Positions 1-7,036 of a stretch of 28,951 nt of DNA are shown one piece after another. The notes beneath the pieces are model-generated. The model saw nothing but the letters and a program-made list of their open reading frames with translations, ran no database searches and had not been told where the DNA came from. Source of the DNA: Clostridium sp. CAG:413. Its GTDB lineage: Bacteria; Bacillota; Clostridia; Oscillospirales; Acutalibacteraceae. A program made the position numbers and the translations under genes. The stretch spans positions 17,186-46,136 of the forward strand of contig FR888200.1 of the NCBI GenBank assembly GCA_000431775.1, in the 5' to 3' direction. How positions within the stretch are numbered: the first letter of the stretch is position 1; every line of letters starts with the position of its first letter.

Positions 1-2
1 CC

Positions 3-581
3 GCTCTTTATATGCTTTTGGTGCCGCTTTTCGGGCTGTTTCTCGGCCAAAAGGTGCGCCCGAGGATATGGGTTGGCGTTGCGCTCGGCGTGGTCGGCCT
101 CTATTTCCTCAGCATCAAAAAAGGCGATTTCTCCATCGGCAAGGGCGAGATAGTGACCATTGTGTGCTCCGTGGCGTTCGCCGTGCATATACTTGTTATC
201 GACCATTTCTGCAAGAAGGTCAACAATGTGGCGCTCTCGTGCGCTCAGTTCTTCGTATCGGGTATTATTTCGGTTATCTGTATGTTTATATTTGAGGAGC
301 CGAAAATGGACGCGATTATCAGCGCGGGAGTTCCGCTGCTGTATGCAGGCATTATGAGCTGCGGCGGAGCATTCACGCTGCAAATATTCGGTCAAAAATA
401 TGCCGAGCCTGCCGTGGCGTCGATACTTCTCTGCCTCGAGTCGGTATTCTCGGTGATATTCGGCTGGCTGATACTTCATCAGCGCCTCTCTTCGAGGGAG
501 CTTTTCGGCTGCGCCGTCATGTTTATCGCAATTATCATTACTCAGCTTCCCGAGCGTAAAAAGCAACTAAGATCGGCATGA
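3..581 (+). CDS. EamA/DMT-family transporter, 5' end outside the window
   Basis: The frame is open from the first bases of the window, so the true start lies upstream and only the C-terminal 190 or so residues are seen. The piece has about five hydrophobic segments separated by short charged loops and reads like the second EamA repeat of a ten-TM drug/metabolite transporter: small-residue-rich helices, a QIFGQKYAEPAVASILLCLESVF segment shortened here to its core AEPAVASIL, and a final helix followed by the basic tail ERKKQ. The substrate cannot be deduced; DMT proteins export metabolites or amino acids across the cytoplasmic membrane. It ends 38 bp before the GH13 gene, with no terminator seen between them, so co-transcription is possible. 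Confidence 0.8.
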   Translation, partial: ALYMLLVPLFGLFLGQKVRPRIWVGVALGVVGLYFLSIKKGDFSIGKGEIVTIVCSVAFAVHILVIDHFCKKVNNVALSCAQFFVSGIISVICMFIFEEPKMDAIISAGVPLLYAGIMSCGGAFTLQIFGQKYAEPAVASILLCLESVFSVIFGWLILHQRLSSRELFGCAVMFIAIIITQLPERKKQLRSA

Positions 582-619
582 TCTGAAATATTTATTCTAC
601 AAGGAAAGGACTGAAGACA

Positions 620-2302
620 ATGGCAGATATCAATAAGCATTGGTACAAGGAAATGGCTGTCTACCAGGTCTGGCCCCGCAGCTTCAAGGATGGCAACGGC
701 GACGGTATCGGCGATCTCAAGGGCGTTATGGAGAAGCTCGATTATATCAAGAGCCTCGGCGTTGACGCAATTTGGTTCTCGCCGCTCTATAAATCGCCGC
801 AGCATGATTACGGCTACGATATAGCGGATTACAGGGATATCAACCCCGAATACGGCACCCTTGACGAATTCAAGGAGCTGCTTGCCGCCGCCCATGAGCG
901 TGGGCTGAAGATTATTATGGATCTTGTCATCAACCACACCTCCGATGAACACGAGTGGTTTAAGGAGAGCAAAAAGAGCCGTGATAACCCGTATCACGAC
1001 TACTATTTTTGGCGCGAGGGCAGGAAGCCCGGCGGCAGGAAACCGCCCAACAACTGGCTGTCCACCTTTACCGGCCCCGGCTGGGAATATGATAAAAACC
1101 TCGACGAGTGGTATCTGCACCTTTTCTGCAAGGAGCAGCCCGACCTCAATATGGACAATCCCAAGGTGCGCGAGGAAATAAAGGATATCATCCGCTTCTG
1201 GCTCGACATGGGCGTTGACGGCTTCCGTGAGGACGTTATCACATTCATATCTAAAAAAGAGGGTCTGCCCAACGGCTTCCCGATACCCGCGGCCTGCGGC
1301 ATGGAGCATTATAAATGCGGACCGCATCTCGACGAATACCTCGGCGAATTCAGACGTGTTACCGATAATTACGACTGCATGACCGTCGGCGAGGCACCGA
1401 TGATGACCCCGAAGCTCGCTCTTCGCTTTATCAAAGAGGGCGTAAATCAAAAGCTCAACATGATGTTCAACTTCCAGCATATGGAGGCCGACTGCTTTAT
1501 GATTGGCTGGGTTCCCGCACCGTTCAATCTCAGGAAACTAAAGAGAGTCTATAATAATTGGCAGACGAAGCTCTACGGCATTGCGTGGAACGCAAATTAT
1601 ATCGAGAACCACGACCAGCCGAGGATCATCAGCCGTTACGGCAGTGAGAAATACAGAGTTGAGAGCGGCAAAATGCTCGCCACGATGTATATCTGCCAGA
1701 GCGGCACTCCGTTCATCTATCAGGGTCAGGAGATCGGTATGCTCAATATCAAGCTGCCCGAGATAGATATGTATGCCGATATCCAGACGAGGGATACTTA
1801 TAAGCTATTTAGAAAGCTGCTTTTCCCGCACAGTGTTACGATGAAGATCGCAAACCGCGCTTCGAGGGATAACGCAAGGACTCCCGTCCAGTGGAGCGCC
1901 GAGAAGAACGCAGGCTTCACCACGGCGGAGAAGCCCTGGTTCTATGTCAACCCGAATTACACCGATATCAATGTTGAGGCGGCGGAGAAGGACGAGAATT
2001 CCATTCTAAATTATTACCGCAAGCTCCTTAAATTCCGTAAGGAAAACGAGGTCTGCATCTACGGCGACTTTAAGCTCCACTATAAAAGCAGCAGGAAGCT
2101 CTTTGTATACGAGCGCAACTATGAGGGCAAGAGAATGCTGGTCATTAATTCCTTCTGCGAGCAGCCGGTGTATTTCTCAGCTCCGCAGGGCTTTGACCTG
2201 AGTAAGGGTAAGCTTGTGCTTTCAAACTATGATGTCACCGACAACTCCCTCAATTCGTTTATGACGAAGCCCTACGAGACGAGAGTTTATCTCTTTGACT
2301 GA
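620..2302 (+). CDS. GH13 oligo-1,6-glucosidase / alpha-glucosidase
   Basis: This 560-residue protein has the usual length of GH13 subfamily 31 enzymes, which release glucose from the non-reducing end of isomalto- or malto-oligosaccharides in the cytoplasm. No signal peptide is present. The four GH13 regions are visible: DLVINH near residue 101, GVDGFREDV with the nucleophile at D205, TVGEAP with acid/base E258, and ENHDQP with transition-state D332. These lie within a few residues of D199/E255/D329 of the Bacillus cereus enzyme. Val206 right after the nucleophile is typical of alpha-1,6-specific enzymes (alpha-1,4 enzymes tend to Thr/Ala); this is a family rule, not proof. The residue before the nucleophile is Glu where many relatives have Met. 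The AAGGAAAGGA stretch at 601-609 is the likely ribosome-binding site. It could also be a dextran glucosidase or a trehalose-6-phosphate hydrolase relative. Confidence 0.92.
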   Translation: MADINKHWYKEMAVYQVWPRSFKDGNGDGIGDLKGVMEKLDYIKSLGVDAIWFSPLYKSPQHDYGYDIADYRDINPEYGTLDEFKELLAAAHERGLKIIMDLVINHTSDEHEWFKESKKSRDNPYHDYYFWREGRKPGGRKPPNNWLSTFTGPGWEYDKNLDEWYLHLFCKEQPDLNMDNPKVREEIKDIIRFWLDMGVDGFREDVITFISKKEGLPNGFPIPAACGMEHYKCGPHLDEYLGEFRRVTDNYDCMTVGEAPMMTPKLALRFIKEGVNQKLNMMFNFQHMEADCFMIGWVPAPFNLRKLKRVYNNWQTKLYGIAWNANYIENHDQPRIISRYGSEKYRVESGKMLATMYICQSGTPFIYQGQEIGMLNIKLPEIDMYADIQTRDTYKLFRKLLFPHSVTMKIANRASRDNARTPVQWSAEKNAGFTTAEKPWFYVNPNYTDINVEAAEKDENSILNYYRKLLKFRKENEVCIYGDFKLHYKSSRKLFVYERNYEGKRMLVINSFCEQPVYFSAPQGFDLSKGKLVLSNYDVTDNSLNSFMTKPYETRVYLFD

Positions 2303-2324
2303 TATAGAATTATATGTTGTTTAT

Positions 2325-2380
2325 GAGATGCCATAACGAGAGTTTCAATATGTTTTTAGAAATGATCGTTATGGTATTTC
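2325..2380 (+). repeat. Intergenic 15-bp inverted repeat (hairpin)
   Basis: Positions 2325-2339 pair with 2366-2380 along 15 positions, with two G-T wobbles and no mismatch, around a 26-nt loop. The right arm ends 33 bp before the S51 peptidase start. There is no immediate T-run, so it is not a textbook terminator; it could stabilise or process mRNA between the two genes, or attenuate read-through. Confidence 0.6.
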
Positions 2381-2413
2381 ACTTTCAGGAGTTTTTTACA
2401 TTGGAGTATCAAA

Positions 2414-3160
2414 ATGGGAAAGATTGTTGCAATAGGCGGCGGAGAAAACGGCCATCATAATACGAAATATGAAACAGCGCCGTTTGACAAGGAAATTATA
2501 AAGCTTACAGGTAAAACAAATCCGAAATTCTTGTTTATCGGTTTAGCTAATAAATATCCCGACTATTATTTTGAGGTTATGGACGGGATATATGGCGGCA
2601 TGTATAATTGTCAAACCGATTATCTACGGTACAAAGAAGTAAAAAGCAAAAATATAGCAAGCAGCAAAATAAAGGATGCCGACATAATCTATGTCGGCGG
2701 CGGTAACACATATAAGCTTATGCGGTTATTTAAGCTCTACGGTATTGATGAAATGCTTGCGGAAGCATATAATGACGATAAGGTCTTGTGCGGAGTCAGT
2801 GCGGGCGCTATTTGCTGGTGTGATTACGGCAATTCCGACTCGCGGACTATTTCTTCAAACTCAAGCGAAATGATAAGGGTTGCAGGGCTTGGATTAATTC
2901 ATATCTTGTTTGCGCCTCACTTGATAAAAGAATCCGGCAGAGCCGAATCTGTTAGACAAATGATGAAGCGCACCTATAAAATTCCGGCAGTTCAGCTCGA
3001 TAATTCCGCTTTAGAAGTTGTCGATGATACTTATCGAGTCTTGACTACCGGCGAAAACTCTGTTGCGGAAAAATGCTATTGGAAAAACGGAGAATATATC
3101 AGGAAAAGTATTATTTGCAACGAATTTAGAAGCCTTGAAGAACTATATGAAAAAAACTGA
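2414..3160 (+). CDS. Peptidase S51 (dipeptidase E-like) protein
   Basis: The protein has 248 residues, close to the 230-250 usual for S51 peptidases, serine enzymes with a class-I-glutamine-amidotransferase-like fold that cut N-terminal Asp-Xaa dipeptides or related substrates. The nucleophile elbow is GVSAGAICW with Ser129. The preceding VGGGNTYKL loop (about 94-102) and APHL with His169 are further family marks. Nothing suggests export. GGAG at 2403-2406 sits 7 nt before the ATG and fixes the start. The gene is visibly richer in A+T codons (TTA, ATA, AAA) than its neighbours, and it is preceded by a long hairpin and followed by a bidirectional terminator, so it forms its own unit and may be a later arrival. 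The family also contains cyanophycinase-like members; the exact substrate is unknown. Confidence 0.85.
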   Translation: MGKIVAIGGGENGHHNTKYETAPFDKEIIKLTGKTNPKFLFIGLANKYPDYYFEVMDGIYGGMYNCQTDYLRYKEVKSKNIASSKIKDADIIYVGGGNTYKLMRLFKLYGIDEMLAEAYNDDKVLCGVSAGAICWCDYGNSDSRTISSNSSEMIRVAGLGLIHILFAPHLIKESGRAESVRQMMKRTYKIPAVQLDNSALEVVDDTYRVLTTGENSVAEKCYWKNGEYIRKSIICNEFRSLEELYEKN

Positions 3161-3171
3161 ATTGACTAATC

Positions 3172-3205
3172 AAAAAGGAGCTGCTAATTACAGCTCCTTA
3201 AATTT
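3172..3205. terminator. Bidirectional intrinsic terminator between the S51 peptidase and tdk
   Basis: A perfect 9-bp stem (3175-3183 with 3191-3199, loop of 7) has A5 on its left and AAATTTTT on its right. It therefore offers a U-tract on both strands and serves the two convergent genes; it starts within a few bases of the tdk stop codon. Confidence 0.85.
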
Positions 3206-3775
3206 TTATCTGTTTATGCTCTTTTGCCAGCATTTGTGGCACATGGCGATGTAGCAGTCGTTTGCGCCGAGCAGCACCTGCTCGCCGCTTGTGACCGTGT
3301 TGCCGTTCTCATCTATCCTGGCGTTCACCGTCGCCTTTGCGCCGCATTGGCATATGGTCTTTATCTCCGTTATCGAGTCCGCAAGCTCAAAGAGCCGCCG
3401 ACTGCCCGGGAAGAGGTGGGTCAGGAAATCCGTGCGAAGCCCGAAGCACATTACGGGGATGTCGAGAATATCTACTATATAGCGGAGCTGATCTATCTGC
3501 TCCGGCTCAAAGAATTGGCTCTCGTCCGAGATTATGACGTCGACCTTGCCCGCATTTTCAAGCATTGCGAGGATATCATCACCCTTTTTGATGGATTGCG
3601 CCGGGCTTGAGATGCCGATCCTTGATTTGACCGTGTCCTCGCCGTAGCGGGAGTCGATGGCGGGCTTTATCAGCCAGACCCTCATGCCCCGCTCCTCATA
3701 GTTGAATTTCGCTATAAGCGCCTGAGCGGATTTTGAGCTGCCCATTGCGCCGTATTTGAAGTATAGCTTCGCCAT
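3206..3775 (-). CDS. tdk: Thymidine kinase (type II)
   Basis: This cytosolic enzyme phosphorylates thymidine to dTMP with ATP in the nucleotide salvage pathway. The 189-residue protein aligns by eye along its whole length with the E. coli type of thymidine kinase. The P-loop GAMGSSKS is at 9-16 with Lys15 (the usual G before K is S here), DESQF carries catalytic Glu85, and PVMCFGLRTDF is the conserved stretch around residue 115. Structural zinc ligands are probably Cys142/Cys144 and Cys179/Cys182, with the same C-x-C spacing as the E. coli protein. It is a single-gene unit with its own SigmaA promoter upstream and a terminator at its end. Confidence 0.95.
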   Translation of the reverse strand: MAKLYFKYGAMGSSKSAQALIAKFNYEERGMRVWLIKPAIDSRYGEDTVKSRIGISSPAQSIKKGDDILAMLENAGKVDVIISDESQFFEPEQIDQLRYIVDILDIPVMCFGLRTDFLTHLFPGSRRLFELADSITEIKTICQCGAKATVNARIDENGNTVTSGEQVLLGANDCYIAMCHKCWQKSINR

Positions 3776-3810
3776 TTAATCAACCTGCCGATCATGATTG
3801 TTATGTTAAT

Positions 3811-3839
3811 ATTATATCCTCGGCATCGCATAAAGTCAA
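3811..3839 (-). promoter_or_regulatory. SigmaA promoter of tdk
   Basis: On the minus strand TTGACT (3834-3839) and TATAAT (3811-3816) are separated by exactly 17 nt, 36 bp before the tdk start. Confidence 0.85.
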
Positions 3840-3865
3840 TGATTGAAAAACGATGAAATATTCTG

Positions 3866-3894
3866 TTGAAAAAAGTTGAACCGTGTGATAGAAT
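3866..3894 (+). promoter_or_regulatory. SigmaA promoter of pepD
   Basis: TTGAAA (3866-3871) and TAGAAT (3889-3894) are 17 nt apart and lie 46 bp before the pepD ATG. It is divergent to the tdk promoter, with only 26 bp between the two -35 boxes. Confidence 0.75.
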
Positions 3895-3939
3895 TACAGA
3901 GGCGTTATATGGGCGCAAAATAATTTACGGGGTGTAAAT

Positions 3940-5382
3940 ATGTCAGAAAGAGTTCTTGCGGGTTTAAAACCCGAAAAGGTATTTGAGTATTTTGAGAATA
4001 TCTCGGCAATTCCGAGAGGCTCGGGCAACACCGAGCAGATAAGTTCCTACTGCGCCGCTCTTGCGGCAAGTAAAGGGCTGAAATATATTAAAGACGGGCT
4101 TGGCAACGTAGTTATCTTTAAACCCGCCTCAAAGGGCATGGAGAGCTCCGAGCCGGTCATTATACAGGGTCATCTCGACATGGTGTGCGAAAAGGTTCAC
4201 GGCAGCACCCACGACTTCAAAAAAGACGGATTAAAGCTGATCGTTGACGGCGATTTCGTCCACGCGGACGGCACCACCCTCGGCGGCGACGACGGCATTG
4301 CCGTTGCAATGGCTCTGGCTCTTATCGACAGCAACGACCTGAGGCATCCTCCGCTCGAAGTGGTGCTCACTGTCGATGAGGAGGTCGGTATGGACGGCGC
4401 GGTCGGCATCGACACAAGCGTGCTCAGCGGTAAGCGCATGATAAATATCGACTCCGAGGCCGAGGGCTATCTCTGGGCGAGCTGCGCCGGAGGCAAGCGT
4501 GTGGATATCCTTCTGCCCTTCAAAATGACGGCAAATTCCGCACCGACCTATGAAATCGTTATCGACGGTCTCCACGGCGGTCACTCGGGCGAGGAGATCC
4601 ACCATGGCTATGCGAATTCAAGCAATCTCATGGGAGAGCTGCTTGCAAGAATACTGAAAGCAGGCTCGTACAATGTCGCTTCGATAGTCGGCGGCTCGAT
4701 GGATAACGCGATAACCCGCGAATCCGTCTGCCGTATCTGTGCCGACGATATAGCTCCTCTCATCGCCTGTGCCGACAGCTTCCTTGCGGAGCTTAAAGTA
4801 AAATATGCGGGCATTGACGACGGCATCCGTATTTCGATCAAAGAATGCGACAAGTCCGCTGAGTGCTTTGATGATGAGAGCACCGCCGCCCTTGCGGGGC
4901 TGCTTTCGTCCTTCCCTGCGGGTATTGTCAAGATGAGCGGTGAGATAAAAGGCCTTGTCCAGACCTCGCTCAACCTCGGCATCCTGCGCAGAAAGGGTGA
5001 CTGCATCGAGTTCGGCTTCGCGGTAAGAAGCAATAAGAATAACGAGCGTGACGAGCTTTGCGAGCGGATAATAAACCTCGGCAAGGCGTTCGGCGCCACA
5101 GCCACCACCCACGGCGAATATCCCGCTTGGGAATTCAAAAAGACCTCCACCATGAGAGACACCATGGTCGAAGTTTTCAGAGAGCTTTTCGATAAAGAGC
5201 TGGTAGTTACCGCCGTCCACGCCGGGCTTGAATGCGCCGTTTTCAGCGGCAAGATGAAAGACCTCGACTGCGTTTCGATAGGCCCCGATATGAACGGGAT
5301 CCATTCTCCCGAGGAGAGATTGAGCATTTCTTCGGCAGCAAGGACTTGGGATTTCCTTGTAAGGACCCTCGAAAGACTCTGA
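3940..5382 (+). CDS. pepD: Aminoacyl-histidine dipeptidase (peptidase M20C)
   Basis: A cytosolic zinc dipeptidase of the PepD group, which hydrolyses Xaa-His (carnosine-type) and other dipeptides. The 480-residue length fits the family. Metal and catalytic residues stand at nearly the same positions as in Vibrio PepD: GHLDMV with His78 and Asp80, LGGDDG with Asp117, VDEEVGM with Glu147/Glu148, DSEAEG with Asp171, and HSPEERL with His455 near the C-terminus. The middle part (about 190-390) is the lid/dimerisation insert. GGGGTG at 3930-3935 lies just before the ATG. The last 140 bp are also read on the opposite strand as the end of the flippase gene; the pepD reading frame there keeps the conserved His455 motif, so pepD is the constrained frame. 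Confidence 0.93.
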   Translation: MSERVLAGLKPEKVFEYFENISAIPRGSGNTEQISSYCAALAASKGLKYIKDGLGNVVIFKPASKGMESSEPVIIQGHLDMVCEKVHGSTHDFKKDGLKLIVDGDFVHADGTTLGGDDGIAVAMALALIDSNDLRHPPLEVVLTVDEEVGMDGAVGIDTSVLSGKRMINIDSEAEGYLWASCAGGKRVDILLPFKMTANSAPTYEIVIDGLHGGHSGEEIHHGYANSSNLMGELLARILKAGSYNVASIVGGSMDNAITRESVCRICADDIAPLIACADSFLAELKVKYAGIDDGIRISIKECDKSAECFDDESTAALAGLLSSFPAGIVKMSGEIKGLVQTSLNLGILRRKGDCIEFGFAVRSNKNNERDELCERIINLGKAFGATATTHGEYPAWEFKKTSTMRDTMVEVFRELFDKELVVTAVHAGLECAVFSGKMKDLDCVSIGPDMNGIHSPEERLSISSAARTWDFLVRTLERL

Positions 5383-6652
5383 TCTCACACACTATCAGCA
5401 GCCGACGCAGGCTGAGATAAAAATTCAGTATCTCGCTGAAATACAGGATAAATATATATCCCTTTACCGAGTATTTCGGCAGTAGCGCCGCGACAAGTAT
5501 CACGCAGAGCGCGGAGTCTATCATATTGTAATTCATCGAGTGTACCTGTTGATCCAGCCCCTTCAGCATACCGTCCGTCACCATGTCGGTATACATTATC
5601 GGCACGAGAGGGGAGAGTATGCGGATATAAAGCACTGCTTCATCCGAATGATAGACCGCGTTTGAGACAGCGGGGGCACCGATGGCAAACACACCCGCAC
5701 AGACGCAGGCAAATATCAGTGTGCGCCTCAAATTCCGCTCAACGCAGAGGCTTATGCCGCTTTTGTCACAGGCTTCACGCCTGCGGGCAAGCTCAGGAAT
5801 CAGCAGTGCGGAGAGCGAAGACAGCGCGGCGCTCGGATAGAGCAGCAGCGGCAGAGCCATGCCGTGAATGTTGCCGTAGGCCGCCAGCGCCGCCGAGCTT
5901 CCCTCGCCCGAACGCTCAAAGCCCTTCGGTATCAGCAAGTGCTCGACGGTCAGCAGTATGCTCCTCACGCAGGTGCCCGCGGCGTCGGGCAAAGCAATAC
6001 GAAAAAACGATTTAAGGCGCACCGATTTGTCGGCTGCGCCTTTTTTAACGACTGATTTTTTGAGAGCGAACGAAAGCAAAAACGACAGAGCCTCGGAGAC
6101 GACCATTGCCGTGATGACCGCCGTACAGGCACTTTGCGGCGTGTGCGCGCCCCTTATCAGCAGCATTGCCGCAAGCGTTTTTATTCCTTGCTCGATAAGC
6201 TGAATACAGGAGTAGGGCAGTATCATACCTTTGGCCGTAAAATATCCTCCGAGCACGCTGCTCGTCGCTGTGAACGGCAACGCAAACGCAAGTATCCGCA
6301 GCATCGGTGCGGTGCAGGCGTTTCCGAGCCTCTTCAGGCTTATAATATCGGCAAATGTGTAAAGAATTACCCCCACCGTGCAGCCGCAGCCCATGGCGCA
6401 GAGCATAAAGCGGTCGGTCGAGCGCTCCGAAGCGGATTCCACCGTCATTCTCATGCTTGCAAGCCGCATTCCGGCGCAGGAGAAGGTGACCGCAAGCGAA
6501 TAGACCGTCATTACAAGCTGAAAAAGCCCGATTCCCTGCGAGCCTATCCTTGAAGTCAGATAAGCGTTGAAGCCGACCGAGACTGAGCGCATTATCATAT
6601 TGACGGCGGGCATAATAATCGTGTTGCGCAGCAGCGGAGACGGTTTTTTCAA
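5243..6652 (-). CDS. SpoVB/MurJ-like MOP-superfamily flippase with an antisense-encoded tail
   Basis: A polytopic membrane protein of 469 residues with about twelve hydrophobic segments. The N-terminus, with RNTIIMPAVNMIMRSVSVGF and then SRIGSQGIGLFQLVM, is typical of the SpoVB/polysaccharide-flippase branch of the MOP superfamily. Such proteins move lipid-linked precursors and, as SpoVB, serve spore cortex synthesis; the spore genes in this window make that role plausible but not proven. The start is a TTG at 6652 because AAGGTG lies 7 nt upstream on the minus strand; no ATG fits. Residues from about 424 onward are read from the antisense of pepD and form a hydrophilic basic tail unlike the rest. 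No terminator separates the two convergent genes. Confidence 0.82.
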   Translation of the reverse strand: MKKPSPLLRNTIIMPAVNMIMRSVSVGFNAYLTSRIGSQGIGLFQLVMTVYSLAVTFSCAGMRLASMRMTVESASERSTDRFMLCAMGCGCTVGVILYTFADIISLKRLGNACTAPMLRILAFALPFTATSSVLGGYFTAKGMILPYSCIQLIEQGIKTLAAMLLIRGAHTPQSACTAVITAMVVSEALSFLLSFALKKSVVKKGAADKSVRLKSFFRIALPDAAGTCVRSILLTVEHLLIPKGFERSGEGSSAALAAYGNIHGMALPLLLYPSAALSSLSALLIPELARRREACDKSGISLCVERNLRRTLIFACVCAGVFAIGAPAVSNAVYHSDEAVLYIRILSPLVPIMYTDMVTDGMLKGLDQQVHSMNYNMIDSALCVILVAALLPKYSVKGYIFILYFSEILNFYLSLRRLLIVCEIRVFRGSLQGNPKSLLPKKCSISPRENGSRSYRGLSKRSRGLSSCR

Positions 6653-6691
6653 GTTGATTCACCTTTTTGCTCTACAAGATGATTTAGTATA

Positions 6692-6720
6692 TTGACAATT
6701 TTTATTTGATATGATAAAAT
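6692..6720 (+). promoter_or_regulatory. SigmaA promoter of the valS leader
   Basis: Consensus TTGACA (6692-6697) and TAAAAT (6715-6720) with a 17-nt spacer. Transcription would begin near 6727 and cover the T-box leader. Confidence 0.85.
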
Positions 6721-6726
6721 ACTGAT

Positions 6727-7004
6727 AATTTCATATAAAGGCTTTGACGAGGAGTGCGTTCGGCATTAGTTTCAAGAGAACCGGCGGTTGGTGCGAGCCG
6801 GCAGCGAGGGTCGTCCTGCTGTAGCCTCAGAGCCGGGGGAAAGAAAGCGCCTGTGCGTGAGTAGAATCCTCCCGTTACGCTGCGTTAATGCAAAGGGCTT
6901 GTCAGAGCCTGAGAGAGGCGCTTAACAGCGCAATTTGAGTGGTACCGCGGGTATGTAATTATTACTCGTCTCATTGATTATTTGATCTGTGAGGCGGGTT
7001 TTTT
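6727..7004 (+). ncRNA. T-box riboswitch (tRNA-Val-sensing leader) of valS
   Basis: The T-box core GAGTGGTACCGCGG is at 6937-6950. The TGGT bulge would pair with the ACCA end of an uncharged tRNA with discriminator A, as in tRNA-Val. Stem I carries the CGGCGGTTGGTGCGAGCCGG segment (6782-6801) common in T-boxes, and the codon-like GTA at 6821-6823, followed by GCCTCAGAGC, is the best candidate for the valine specifier. The leader ends in a terminator: 6964-6973 pairs with 6990-6999 (10 positions, two wobbles) and is followed by T5. Uncharged tRNA-Val should favour the antiterminator and switch valS on. The T-box core and gene match are strong; the specifier position is by eye. Confidence 0.93.
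6964..7004 (+). terminator. Regulated terminator of the valS T-box
   Basis: A 10-position stem (6964-6973 with 6990-6999) and T-run 7000-7004. It competes with the antiterminator that contains the T-box core at 6937-6950. Confidence 0.85.
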
Positions 7005-7036
7005 CTGTCTCGCGAAGGAAGAAAGGATTGATTCTT

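Noticed and set aside
6045..6662. 205-codon open frame on the minus strand inside the flippase gene
   Set aside because: Shadow of the membrane protein frame: rich in His, Arg, Cys, with no hydrophobic or domain pattern; the flippase frame shows clear helices.
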